Source: Paraburkholderia antibiotica (GTDB lineage Bacteria; Pseudomonadota; Gammaproteobacteria; Burkholderiales; Burkholderiaceae). Taken from it: DNA of 64,000 nucleotides. Below the pieces are notes generated by a model. The model saw nothing but the letters and a program-made list of their open reading frames with translations. It was not told the origin of the DNA and did no database searches. Of this stretch, positions 26,635-37,623 are shown piece by piece; the first letter of the stretch is position 1; every line of letters starts with the position of its first letter. The stretch spans positions 186,001-250,000 of the forward strand of contig NZ_JABBFZ010000001.1 of the NCBI RefSeq assembly GCF_012927125.1, written 5' to 3'. Position numbers and translations under genes: made by a program.

Positions 26635-28062
26635 TCAAGCCGCGATCTTCGCGTGCCCCGGCACATGCCCGCGCGCGTCGCCGCGCCGATGCACACGCTT
26701 GCCGGCCGCATACGTTTCGTACACCGCACGATCGTCGCCGAGCAGCGCGAACGCGAACAGCAGCTCTTCCAGCGACTCGGGCCGCGCGGTGCGGCGCGCG
26801 AGCAGCGGCGTCGCCTGCGGATCGAGCACGACGAAATCCGCTTCCGCACCGGTCTTCAGCGTGCCGACCTGGTCGCCGAGATCGAGCGCTTCGGCCGCGC
26901 CGGCGGTCGCCAGCCAGAACATCCGCGTCGCGGTCAGATGATGGCCGCCGAGACGCGCGACCTTGTGCGCTTCGTTCATCGTTTGCAGCATCGAGAACGA
27001 CGTGCCGCCGCCGACGTCGGTGGCGAGCGCGATCGGCATGCCGGCCGAGTCGGCCTTGTCGAAGTCGAACAGGCCGCTGCCGAGGAACAGGTTCGAGGTC
27101 GGGCAGTGCGACGCGACCGCGCCGGTTTGCGCCATGCGCTTGCGGTCCTCGTCGTCGAGATAGATGCAATGGCCGTACACCGCGCGGCGGCGCAGCAGGC
27201 CGTAGTGATCGTAGACGTCGAGATAGCTGCGGTGGCCGGGGAATAGATCCGCGACCCATTTCACTTCGTCGGTGTTCTCCGCGACGTGGCTCTGGATGAA
27301 CACATCCGGATGCAACTTCGCGAGCGCGCCGCACGCTTCGAGCTGCGCCTCGGTCGAGGTCGGCGCGAAGCGCGGCGTGAGCGCGTACATCTGGCGGCCG
27401 CGCTTGTGCCAGCGGCCGATCAGCTCGGCGCTGTCGTCGTAGCCCGATTGCGCGGTGTCGCGCAGGAACTCGGGGCAGTGGCGGTCCATCAGCACCTTGC
27501 CGGCGACCATGCGCAGATTGCGCGCGTCGCTCTCGGCGAACAGCGCGTCGGCGGATGCCTTGTGAACCGTGCAGTAGACGAGCGCGGTGGTGGTGCCGCA
27601 GGCGAGCAGTTCGTCGACGAAGAAGCTCGCGGTGTCGCGCGCGTGGTTGGCGTCGGCGAAGCGGCGCTCGGTCGGGAACGTGTAGGTGTCGAGCCACGGC
27701 AGCAGACCCGGCGCTGGCGACGCGATCATGTCGGTCTGCGGATAGTGGATGTGCGTATCGATGAAGCCGGGCACGATCAGCTTGCCGCGTCGGTCCTCGA
27801 CGGGCGTGCCGGGCGCGAGCCGCGCCGCGAGTGCCGCATACGCGTCCGCCGCGACCACGCGACCGTCCTCGACGATCAGCAGGCCGTCTTCATGAAACAC
27901 CGCCCCATGGGGCGCGTGCGCGGGATCGCCGTGAAAGGTCAGCAGCGACGCGCGAAACGCGGTCGGCGCGGATTTCCCGGATTTCCCGGATTGCGCGGGT
28001 TTCGCGGATTGGCCGGTTGGCGCCGGGGTGCCCGCTTGCGCGGTGTGAGCCGAATCAGTCAT
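26635..28062 (-). CDS. guaD: Guanine deaminase
   Basis: A 475-residue amidohydrolase that turns guanine into xanthine and ammonia. Zinc ligands and catalytic residues are visible: HIHYPQTDM, QSHVAEN, GHCIYLDDED and LATDVGGGTSFSM. The N-terminal 35 residues are a Gln/Ser/Pro/Lys-rich tail encoded by short imperfect repeats (GKSGKS) and are not part of the fold. It is the last gene of an xdhA-xdhB-xdhC-add-guaD run, so its product xanthine would pass to the xanthine dehydrogenase encoded in the same run. Confidence 0.95.
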   Translation of the reverse strand: MTDSAHTAQAGTPAPTGQSAKPAQSGKSGKSAPTAFRASLLTFHGDPAHAPHGAVFHEDGLLIVEDGRVVAADAYAALAARLAPGTPVEDRRGKLIVPGFIDTHIHYPQTDMIASPAPGLLPWLDTYTFPTERRFADANHARDTASFFVDELLACGTTTALVYCTVHKASADALFAESDARNLRMVAGKVLMDRHCPEFLRDTAQSGYDDSAELIGRWHKRGRQMYALTPRFAPTSTEAQLEACGALAKLHPDVFIQSHVAENTDEVKWVADLFPGHRSYLDVYDHYGLLRRRAVYGHCIYLDDEDRKRMAQTGAVASHCPTSNLFLGSGLFDFDKADSAGMPIALATDVGGGTSFSMLQTMNEAHKVARLGGHHLTATRMFWLATAGAAEALDLGDQVGTLKTGAEADFVVLDPQATPLLARRTARPESLEELLFAFALLGDDRAVYETYAAGKRVHRRGDARGHVPGHAKIAA

Positions 28063-28172
28063 GGAAAACCTGTCTCCGAATGTTAAAAGCGGGCCTGTGT
28101 GCCGAGGTTTAATGGCTGCGGCATTCAGGCAGCGGCGGATTCGTTGCCCGCTTGCCGGGGCTGGCCGACACC

Positions 28173-28217
28173 GCCGAATTCACCGAATCCAGCGAATGCA
28201 GCGAATGCAGCGAATGC
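28173..28217. repeat. Short 9-bp tandem repeat between guaD and add
   Basis: Five units of nine bases: two degenerate (GCCGAATTC, ACCGAATCC) and then three identical AGCGAATGC at 28191–28217. The rest of the 278-bp gap (28063–28340) shows no gene and no clear terminator. Confidence 0.75.
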
Positions 28218-28340
28218 GTCCGCGCTCGCGAGCGGGCGCCGAGGACGGGCTCGCCCGCGAGCAGCCGATCCATTCAACGCGTGCCCAAGCCGCGGCAAAT
28301 GCCGCGTCCGACTCGTGCCAGATGCCGCGCCAATACCGCG

Positions 28341-30502
<2,162 letters not shown>

Positions 30503-30629
30503 CCGGCGCTTCTCCATTGGCATGCCGCACGGGGTGTCCGGGCGGCGGGTTGTTTGCGGCTCGCGGCGGTTGTGTCGCGTTGGGCCGGTCGATACGTTCT
30601 CGTTCGATACGTTCTATCTGTTCGATGTG

Positions 30630-33110
30630 TCAGGTGGGTTCGCTTCGCTCCGTTGGTTCGGCGGCTGCGGTGCTTGTGATGGGCGCCTGCGCGGCGGACG
30701 TACCCGCAGTAACGGTTGCGCCTGACGTACTTGCCACGCTTGCCACCTGCAATGCCTCCAGCGCATCGAGTATCGCCTCCGGCGTCGCGGGCGCGCGCAA
30801 CGGCGGCGCCCCGTTGGCGTCCGGCACCGCCGCGGCCACCGCGTCGCGAATGGCCAGAAACACCGAGAACGGCAGCAGCAGCGGCGGCTCGCCGACCGCC
30901 TTCGAGCGGAACACAGTGGGCTCCGCGTTGCGGTTCTCGTAGAGTCGCACGTGAAACGCGGCGGGCGTATCGCTGACCGCGGGAATCTTGTACGTCGATG
31001 GCGCGTGCGTCATCAGTCGGCCATCGCGATTCCACCATAACTCTTCGCTGGTGAGCCAGCCCATGCCCTGAATGAAGCCGCCTTCGATCTGGCCGAGATC
31101 GATGGCCGGATTGATCGATTGGCCGGCGTCGTGCAGCACGTCCGCACGCACGAGCTTCCATTCGCCGGTCAGCGTGTCGATCACGACTTCCGACACCGCC
31201 GCGCCGTACGCAAAGTAGTAGAAGGGATGCCCGGTCAGCGTCTGCGCGTCCCAGTGCACTTTCGGCGTCGCGTAGAAGCCGTCGGACCACAGTTGCACGC
31301 GCGCCAGATAGGCGGCGTTGATCAGTTGCCCGAACGGCATCGCGCCGCCATTCACCGACACGCTGCCGTGCGCGAACTGGACGTCCGACGCGTCGCCGCC
31401 GAGCAGCTTTGCCGCGAGTTCGGCGAGCCGCGCGCGGATCGTTTGCGCGGCGGCTTCGGCGGCCTTGCCGTTCAGATCGCTGCCGGTCGATGCCGCGGTC
31501 GCCGACGTATTGGCGACCTTCGACGTATCGGCGGCCGTCACGCGCACACGCGCGAGCGGCAGGCCGAACTGGCTCGCGACCACCTGCGCGACCTTGGTGT
31601 TGAGCCCCTGGCCCATCTCGGTGCCGCCGTGATTGACGAGCACCGAACCGTCCTTGTACACGTGCACGAGCGCGCCGGCCTGGTTCAGGAACGGCACGTT
31701 GAACGAAATGCCGAACTTGACCGGCGAAAACGCGAGACCGCGCTTGAGCACCGGACTCGTTGCGTTGAAGGCGGCGAGAGCGGCGCGGCGCGCGCGGTAG
31801 TCGCTGGAATCGAGCAGCGCGTCGGTTAGCGGCGCGATGATGTTGTCTTCGACGCGCTGTCCGTACGGCGTCGTATCGCGCTCGCCGATGCCGTAGTAGT
31901 TCGTGCGCCGCACGTCGAGCGGGTCGAGTTGCAGCTCGCGCGCGATGCCGTCGAGCAGCACCTCCATCACGAGCGCGCCCTGCGGTCCGCCGAAGCCGCG
32001 AAACGCGGTGTTCGACTGCGTGTTGGTCTTGCAGCACAGCGCGACGATATCGACGTCGGCGAGGTAGTACGCGTTGTCGAAGTGACATACCGCGCGCGTC
32101 GCGACCGCGCCCGACAGGTCCGCCGAATAGCCGGCGCGCAACGCGATCTCGACGCGCACGCCGAGCAGGCGCCCCTGATCGTCGAAGCCGGCTTCGTACG
32201 CGTAGAGCGCATCGTGGCGCTTGCCAGTGATCATGAAGTCGTCGTCGCGATCGGCGCGCAGCTTGACCGGCCGGCGCAGGCGTTGCGCGGCGAGCGCGGC
32301 CACGCACGCGAACAGCGCCGATTGCGATTCCTTGCCGCCGAAGCCGCCGCCCATGCGCCGGCATTCGCACACGACGTTATGCGCGGGCCGGTCGAGCATA
32401 TGCGCGACCACCTGCTGCATTTCGCTCGGATGCTGGGTCGAGCTATAGACGAGCATGCCGTCCATTTCCTTCGGCACCGCATACGCGATCTGGCCTTCGA
32501 GGTAGAACTGTTCCTGGCCGCCGACTTCGAACGTGCCAGCGAGCCGGTGTGGCGCGGCGGCGATCTTCGCGTCGGGGTCGCCGCGCCGCAGATGCAGCGG
32601 CGGCAGCACGAACTGCTGCGCGGCTTTCGCTTGGGCAGCGGTGAGGATCGCGGCGAGCGGTTCGTAGCGGATCACGTCGTCGCTTTTCGCGAGCGCGGCC
32701 GCGCGGCGCGCGAGTTCGTGCGTTTCGGCGATCACTGCGAACACCGGCTGGCCGAGGTACAGCACCTCGCCGTCGGCGAGGACCGGATCGTCGTGCAGCA
32801 CCGGGCCGCAGTTGTTTTCGCCGGGGATGTCGGCGGCGCTCAACACCGCGATTACGCCGGGCGCGTTTCTGACCGCGTCGAGATCCATCGACACGATCCG
32901 CGCGTGCGCGTGGCGCGACAGGCCGAGCGCTGCGTGCAGCGTGCCGTGCAGTTCGGCGATGTCGTCGGTATAGGTCGCTTCGCCGCTCACGTGCAGCACG
33001 GCGGATTCGTGCGGCAGCGGCACGCCGATCGCCGTGTCGTTCGAGGCCGCCGCCGATTCCGTGGCATGGCCGCCTACGCGCGCGTCGATAAACGCATCGG
33101 TACGATTCAT
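30630..33110 (-). CDS. xdhB: Xanthine dehydrogenase, molybdenum-binding large subunit
   Basis: An 826-residue molybdopterin subunit that hydroxylates hypoxanthine and xanthine. The a/b hammerhead domain (GEATYTDDIAELHGTLHAAL) is at 40–150. Cofactor motifs follow: GQEQFYLEGQIAY, RMGGGFGGKESQ, FRGFGGPQGALVMEV and the C-terminal KAVGEPPLLLPFSVFLA with the catalytic Glu. The last 70 residues are Ala/Thr-rich and extend past the normal end of the family. The ATG at 33110 overlaps the xdhA stop by one base. Confidence 0.95.
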   Translation of the reverse strand: MNRTDAFIDARVGGHATESAAASNDTAIGVPLPHESAVLHVSGEATYTDDIAELHGTLHAALGLSRHAHARIVSMDLDAVRNAPGVIAVLSAADIPGENNCGPVLHDDPVLADGEVLYLGQPVFAVIAETHELARRAAALAKSDDVIRYEPLAAILTAAQAKAAQQFVLPPLHLRRGDPDAKIAAAPHRLAGTFEVGGQEQFYLEGQIAYAVPKEMDGMLVYSSTQHPSEMQQVVAHMLDRPAHNVVCECRRMGGGFGGKESQSALFACVAALAAQRLRRPVKLRADRDDDFMITGKRHDALYAYEAGFDDQGRLLGVRVEIALRAGYSADLSGAVATRAVCHFDNAYYLADVDIVALCCKTNTQSNTAFRGFGGPQGALVMEVLLDGIARELQLDPLDVRRTNYYGIGERDTTPYGQRVEDNIIAPLTDALLDSSDYRARRAALAAFNATSPVLKRGLAFSPVKFGISFNVPFLNQAGALVHVYKDGSVLVNHGGTEMGQGLNTKVAQVVASQFGLPLARVRVTAADTSKVANTSATAASTGSDLNGKAAEAAAQTIRARLAELAAKLLGGDASDVQFAHGSVSVNGGAMPFGQLINAAYLARVQLWSDGFYATPKVHWDAQTLTGHPFYYFAYGAAVSEVVIDTLTGEWKLVRADVLHDAGQSINPAIDLGQIEGGFIQGMGWLTSEELWWNRDGRLMTHAPSTYKIPAVSDTPAAFHVRLYENRNAEPTVFRSKAVGEPPLLLPFSVFLAIRDAVAAAVPDANGAPPLRAPATPEAILDALEALQVASVASTSGATVTAGTSAAQAPITSTAAAEPTERSEPT

Positions 33111-34675
33111 CACGACGCCTCCGTCACGCTGACGATGGCGGCAACGGCAACGTCGGCTTCGAACGCGAACGCGTTGACGTCGCATAGCGCGAGCGGCGCG
33201 TGGTCGCGCGTTTCGAGGTGGAAGCGCCACAGCAGATTGCGCGCGACCTTCAGCCGATACGCGCTCGACGCTCGCATGTCGGTGAGCGGCTGGTAGTCGG
33301 CGGCGAGTGCGTCCATCGCGCGACGGGCGCTGGTTTCATCCCAAAGCGCGCCGTTCAGCACCGCTTCGGCCTGCGCGGCGCGCTGCGGCGTTGCCGCCAT
33401 CCCGCCGAAGGCGACGCGGGCCGCGCGGATCGTGCCGTCTTCCGCGACGTGCAGCGCGAACGCCGCGCATACCGCCGAGATGTCCTGGTCGTAGCGCTTC
33501 GCCACCTTGTAGGTGCGAAAGCGCAGCGCGGCGGCCGGGCGCGGCACGCGTAGCGCGCTGACGAATTCGCCGGGCGCGAGCGCGGTCTTCTGATAGCCGA
33601 CGTAGAACGTGTCGAGCGGCAGCGTGCGGGTCGTGCGCTCGCGGCGCAGCACGACCTCGGCGCCGAGCGCGATCAGCGCCGGCATCGAGTCGCCGATCGG
33701 CGAGCCGTTCGCGACGTTGCCGCCGAGCGTGCCGGCATTGCGGATCGGGCGCGACGCGAAGCGCGTCCACAGTTCGGCGAGCTCGGGGTAGTCGACGGCG
33801 AGCGCGGCGAACGCGTCTTCGAGCGTGGCGGCCGCGCCGATCGACAGCGTCTGCGCGTCGCGCGAGATCGTCTTCAGTTCGGCGACGTTGCCGACATAGA
33901 GCAGGTCGCCGAGGTCGCGAAACTGCTTGGTGACCCACAGGCCGACGTCGGTGCTGCCCGCGACGATGCGTGCGTCCGGATGCTGCGCGCGCAGCGTCGC
34001 GAACGCGTCGAGCGTGAGCGGGGCGTAGAAGGTGGGCGAGCCGAATGCGGCGCCGCGTGCGTCGGCGGCGCGGTATTCGAAGGTGGTTTCGCGTTGCAGC
34101 GTGCGTAGCGTGGCCGCGACGGCGGCGCGGTCGAGCGCGACGCGCGGATGTTGCTGCGGTTGTTGTGAAGCGTCGAACATCCTCTGCGCGGCTTCGACGA
34201 TCGGCCGGTAGCCGGTGCAGCGGCACAGATTGCCGGACAGCGCGGCGTTGATTTCATCGCGGGTGGGCAAGCCGGCGTCGGCGGGCTGGTTTTCGTACAG
34301 CGCCCACATCGACATGACGAAGCCGGGCGTGCAGAAGCCGCATTGCGAACTATGACAGTCGACCAGCGCCTGCTGCACCGGATGCAGCGTGCCGTCCGCG
34401 GCGCGCAGGTCTTCGACAGTGAAGAGCGCGCGGCCGTCGAGCGTGGGCAGGAACTGGATGCACGCGTTGACCGCTTTCAGCGCTAGACCGCCCTGCGCGT
34501 CGAGCTCGCCGATCACGACCGTGCACGCGCCGCAATCGCCTTCCGCGCAGCCTTCCTTGGTGCCGGTGCAGCGCAGATCCTCGCGCAGGTGCTGCAGCAC
34601 GGTGCGCGTCGCTGGGACGCCCGCGATTTCGCGGACGGACCCCTGGTGATAGAAGCGGATGGTTTGCGTTGTCAT
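33110..34675 (-). CDS. xdhA: Xanthine dehydrogenase, small subunit (2Fe-2S and FAD)
   Basis: A 521-residue subunit that carries electrons from the molybdenum centre to NAD+. The ferredoxin-like 2Fe-2S domain shows [16 protein letters not shown]; the second helical 2Fe-2S domain shows [16 protein letters not shown] and [14 protein letters not shown]. The FAD-binding part (from about residue 185) has [13 protein letters not shown] and [18 protein letters not shown]. The ATG at 34675 gives the standard start [12 protein letters not shown]. It is the first gene of the purine-degradation run, so the promoter should lie just above 34676. Confidence 0.95.
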   Translation of the reverse strand: MTTQTIRFYHQGSVREIAGVPATRTVLQHLREDLRCTGTKEGCAEGDCGACTVVIGELDAQGGLALKAVNACIQFLPTLDGRALFTVEDLRAADGTLHPVQQALVDCHSSQCGFCTPGFVMSMWALYENQPADAGLPTRDEINAALSGNLCRCTGYRPIVEAAQRMFDASQQPQQHPRVALDRAAVAATLRTLQRETTFEYRAADARGAAFGSPTFYAPLTLDAFATLRAQHPDARIVAGSTDVGLWVTKQFRDLGDLLYVGNVAELKTISRDAQTLSIGAAATLEDAFAALAVDYPELAELWTRFASRPIRNAGTLGGNVANGSPIGDSMPALIALGAEVVLRRERTTRTLPLDTFYVGYQKTALAPGEFVSALRVPRPAAALRFRTYKVAKRYDQDISAVCAAFALHVAEDGTIRAARVAFGGMAATPQRAAQAEAVLNGALWDETSARRAMDALAADYQPLTDMRASSAYRLKVARNLLWRFHLETRDHAPLALCDVNAFAFEADVAVAAIVSVTEAS

Positions 34676-35080
34676 GGCGAATCGAAAGACAGTGCGGACC
34701 GGGCGCGCGTTACGCAGGGGCTCGCAAAAGCCGGCCTCGCGCACGTAGATCGCCATCCATACCCGAAGATAGCACTACCCCGTCTCAAAAATATTTCCCG
34801 TGTCGCATGAAGCTTATTCGGCGAGGGTCATGGTCTTTGTACGATTCGCGGGGCGGCGGGAAGTTGCGCGGGGGCTGGGGCGTGGTGGGAGCTGGAAGGG
34901 AGCGGCTGGAGGGAGGCAAGCGGCGAAGGGCTGCGGGCTGCGGGCGAAGGGCGAAGGGCGAAGGGCGAAGGGCGAAGGGCGAAGGGCGAAGGGCGAAGGG
35001 CGAAGGGCGAAGGGCGAAGGGCGAAGGGCGCGAATGGTGGCGAAGCCGACCTTGGCCGGTCCACGGCAACGGGCGACGCG
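34676..35080. other. Intergenic region between xdhA and dsbB
   Basis: About 400 bases without a supported gene. It should carry the xdhA promoter (minus strand, near 34680–34800, where AT content rises around 34775–34820). Its centre holds the heptanucleotide tandem array listed separately. Many frames are open through the array only because 7-bp repeats of GGGCGAA contain no stop in any frame. Confidence 0.6.
34942..35025. repeat. Heptanucleotide tandem repeat (GGGCGAA)12
   Basis: Twelve perfect head-to-tail copies of GGGCGAA, with degenerate copies at both edges (GGCGAAGGGCTGCG before, GGGCGCGAA after). The unit is not a multiple of three. Such simple-sequence arrays change copy number by polymerase slippage. 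It lies about 270 bp above the xdhA start and 230 bp beyond the dsbB stop. Confidence 0.95.
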
Positions 35081-35136
35081 GAAAAGAAAACGCCGGACTT
35101 CGGTGGCCACTCGAGGGCGGCACGAAGTCCGGCGTC
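35081..35136 (-). terminator. Terminator after dsbB
   Basis: The arms ACGCCGGACTTCG and CGAAGTCCGGCGT pair across a 20-base loop, and the minus strand continues TTTTCTTTTC. It lies 120 bp past the dsbB stop and should also shield the heptanucleotide array from dsbB transcription. Confidence 0.8.
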
Positions 35137-35254
35137 ATGTTCTGCGCGGATCGAGGAGTAAGGAGGGCGAGGGCGCCTTGGAGCGGCGAACCAGCCGCTT
35201 CGAACCGGGCGCTTCGAACCACCCCGGAACGTGCCCAACCCGCCCAACGCTCCG

Positions 35255-35764
35255 TCAGCCGACCCTGCGCCGATTCCGGATCAGGCTCAGCGCCAGCGCG
35301 GCGAACGCGACCACGAAGCCGACCAGCGACCACATCGGCAGCGTCAGACCGAGGATCGGCGGATAGGCGGTTTCGCACAGCCCGGCGACCTTGAACACGC
35401 CCGGCAGCCAGTGCGCGGGCGGCAGGCCGTCGACGATCGGCTGCAGCGCGTCGAAGCCGCAGCTAAAGCCCGGATTCGCCTGCACGTACACGTGGCGCGC
35501 CGCGGTCGCGATGCCGGCCAGCGCCGACAGCGCGGCCAGCACTTCGAGCAGGCGCACGCCGCGCCAGTTGTTGAAGCGCGAGCCGAGGAACGCGAAGATC
35601 GCGATCAGCAGGAAGAAATATCGCTGGATGATGCACAGCGGGCAGGGGTCTTCGCGCAGGAAATATTGCAGGTACAGCGCGCCGCCCACCAGGGCGACGC
35701 AGATCAGACCGAGCAGAACCAGCAGGGCGCGCTCGCGGCGCAGTATCGCGGAATCGTTATTCAT
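35255..35764 (-). CDS. dsbB: Disulfide bond formation protein B
   Basis: A 169-residue four-helix membrane protein that reoxidises DsbA and passes electrons to quinone. The first redox pair is CPLC (41–44) after the first membrane helix; the second pair is made of the Cys in FSCGFDALQ (about 102) and in [10 protein letters not shown] (about 129). Helices lie near 14–34, 45–60, 72–88 and 142–162. Transcribed alone, with a terminator at about 35100. Length and motifs are normal. Confidence 0.95.
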   Translation of the reverse strand: MNNDSAILRRERALLVLLGLICVALVGGALYLQYFLREDPCPLCIIQRYFFLLIAIFAFLGSRFNNWRGVRLLEVLAALSALAGIATAARHVYVQANPGFSCGFDALQPIVDGLPPAHWLPGVFKVAGLCETAYPPILGLTLPMWSLVGFVVAFAALALSLIRNRRRVG

Positions 35765-36028
35765 TGGGTCGTCGGGTTAGCTGCAAACGAAAAAGACGGG
35801 TGCCACGATTCTAGCGCGAACCCCCGGACGGTCGCTTATTGACTGAGTGAGGATTGGGGTGGCGTGGGTGGGGGCGTGGCGGCTGGCGCGAGACGCGCGT
35901 CATACAGCCACTCGCGAACCGTGCCGCTTCGCCGCGACGCGTGACGCGCGACATCCAGCCCAGCGCATCGCGGCCCGACAAAGCGCCGCCCATAAATAGC
36001 GTCACGCCACACCCCTCGCAGCCTCCGC

Positions 36029-37408
36029 TCAACGAATCGCGTTCAGCACCGCCTCCGCCGCGCGGCCGATCACCAGCAGCGCGTCGTCGGCATGCGGCGC
36101 GCCCGCCAGCATCAAGCCGACCGGCGCGTCGCCGCGCAGATGGCACGGCAGCGACAGCGCGCAGCTGTCGAGGAAGTTGAACGCGCTCGGATTGCGCAGG
36201 ATCAGCGCGTTGGTGCGGCCGAACGCGTCGTCGTCGTTGAGCAGGTCGGCGAGGCGCGGCGGCACCACCGGCACCGTCGGCGTGACCACTGCGTCGAAGC
36301 GCTGCCACAGCGTGCGGGCAGCTTCGTCGAGCATGGCCGCGCGCTCGGCGACGAGGTCCAGATAATCGACCGCGCTGGCCGGTTGCCCCTTCAGGATACG
36401 CACCAGCACGCGCGGATCGTACTGCTCGCGGTGCTTGTCGAGCAGCGGCCGATGCCATGCATACGCCTCGATCGCCGAAAAGCCGAAGCGGTTGATCTCC
36501 GGCAGCCGGTCGAGCGGCGCGAAGCGCACTTCGCTGACGATCGCGCCGGCCGCTTCCAGATGCTTGAGCGCGGTATCGATCGTACGCGCGACGTCGGGCT
36601 CGACGCCGTCGGTCACGAAGTTGCTCAGCACGCCGAGGCGCACGCCTTCGAGCGGTCGCGCGGCCGGGATGCGCGGCTCGAGCCCGGCGAGCATCCGGTC
36701 GACCAGCGCGCAGCACGCGACGGACACGCCGATCGGCCCGAACGAATCGAGCGTCGACGACAGCGGCACGCCGCCCTGCTTCGGAATGCGCGCGGCGGTC
36801 GGCTTGAAGCCGGTCAGCCCGCACAGCGCGGCCGGAATGCGGATCGAGCCGCCGGTGTCGGTGCCGAGCGCGACGGCCGCCATGCCGTCGGCGACCGAGG
36901 CCGCCGCGCCCGACGACGAGCCGCCCGAGATCCGCTCGTCGCCCTTCACGCCGCGCCGGTACGGCGACAGCGGATGGCCGTAGTGTGGATTCAGGCCGAG
37001 CCCGGAAAACGCGAACTCGCTCATGTTGGTGCGCCCGACCAGCACCGCGCCGGCCCGCTTCAGACGCGCGACCGCGACCGCGTCGGTGGTGGCCGGCGGC
37101 GCGTCGGCGAGCGCGACGGAGCCCGCGCGGGTCGGCTGGCCTTCGATGTCGAACAGATCCTTGACCGACACCGGAATGCCGGCGAGCGGCGACAGCACGG
37201 TGCCGGCCGCGCGCAGGCGGTCGTGCGCGTCGGCGGCGGTGCGCGCGGCATCGGCGTCGACGTGCATGAAGACGGCGGCGCCCTGGCCGGCCGGATCGGC
37301 GATCCGTTCGAGCGCGGTTTCGACGAGCGCGCGGCTGGTGGTGCGGCCGGCGGCGAGATCGGCGGCGAGCTGGGCAAGCGGCGGGAAGGGCGTGAAGTCA
37401 GTGGCCAT
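36029..37408 (-). CDS. Amidase signature family enzyme
   Basis: A 459-residue serine hydrolase of the amidase signature family. The Lys of the Ser-cisSer-Lys triad is in PVSVKDLFD, and the glycine/serine-rich motif is GGSSSGAAASVADG followed by GTDTGGSIRIPAALCG, which holds the other two residues. The family covers amide, urea-derivative and Glu-tRNA(Gln) substrates; since GatB/GatC partners are absent here, it is likely a stand-alone amidase. The ATG at 37408 fits the family start. It diverges from the antiporter gene. Confidence 0.88.
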   Translation of the reverse strand: MATDFTPFPPLAQLAADLAAGRTTSRALVETALERIADPAGQGAAVFMHVDADAARTAADAHDRLRAAGTVLSPLAGIPVSVKDLFDIEGQPTRAGSVALADAPPATTDAVAVARLKRAGAVLVGRTNMSEFAFSGLGLNPHYGHPLSPYRRGVKGDERISGGSSSGAAASVADGMAAVALGTDTGGSIRIPAALCGLTGFKPTAARIPKQGGVPLSSTLDSFGPIGVSVACCALVDRMLAGLEPRIPAARPLEGVRLGVLSNFVTDGVEPDVARTIDTALKHLEAAGAIVSEVRFAPLDRLPEINRFGFSAIEAYAWHRPLLDKHREQYDPRVLVRILKGQPASAVDYLDLVAERAAMLDEAARTLWQRFDAVVTPTVPVVPPRLADLLNDDDAFGRTNALILRNPSAFNFLDSCALSLPCHLRGDAPVGLMLAGAPHADDALLVIGRAAEAVLNAIR

Positions 37409-37623
37409 GATGTCGGTAGAAATCCGGTTGAGCGCGGCTCGGGCGCGTGAGCGGGGCGGTGTCGAGCCAACGGGGAAGGTCCGTCCGCATTGTAGAGCAA
37501 GGTTTTGCGCCCGCGCGGCCGCAGCCGGTCGGGGCCGCGCGATGCGCTCGAGCCCCGAAAATTGCGCCGCCTCGTTTGTTACACTGCGCTTTCTCATATT
37601 TACTATTTGTAAGGAACGCGTTC

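Noticed and set aside
34942..35025. CRISPR array
   Set aside because: The repeats are 7 bp with no spacers, and no cas genes are in the window.
34669..35394. Open frames encoding AKGEGRR-type repeats
   Set aside because: They only read through the 7-bp tandem array, which lacks stops in all frames; no start or ribosome binding site supports them.
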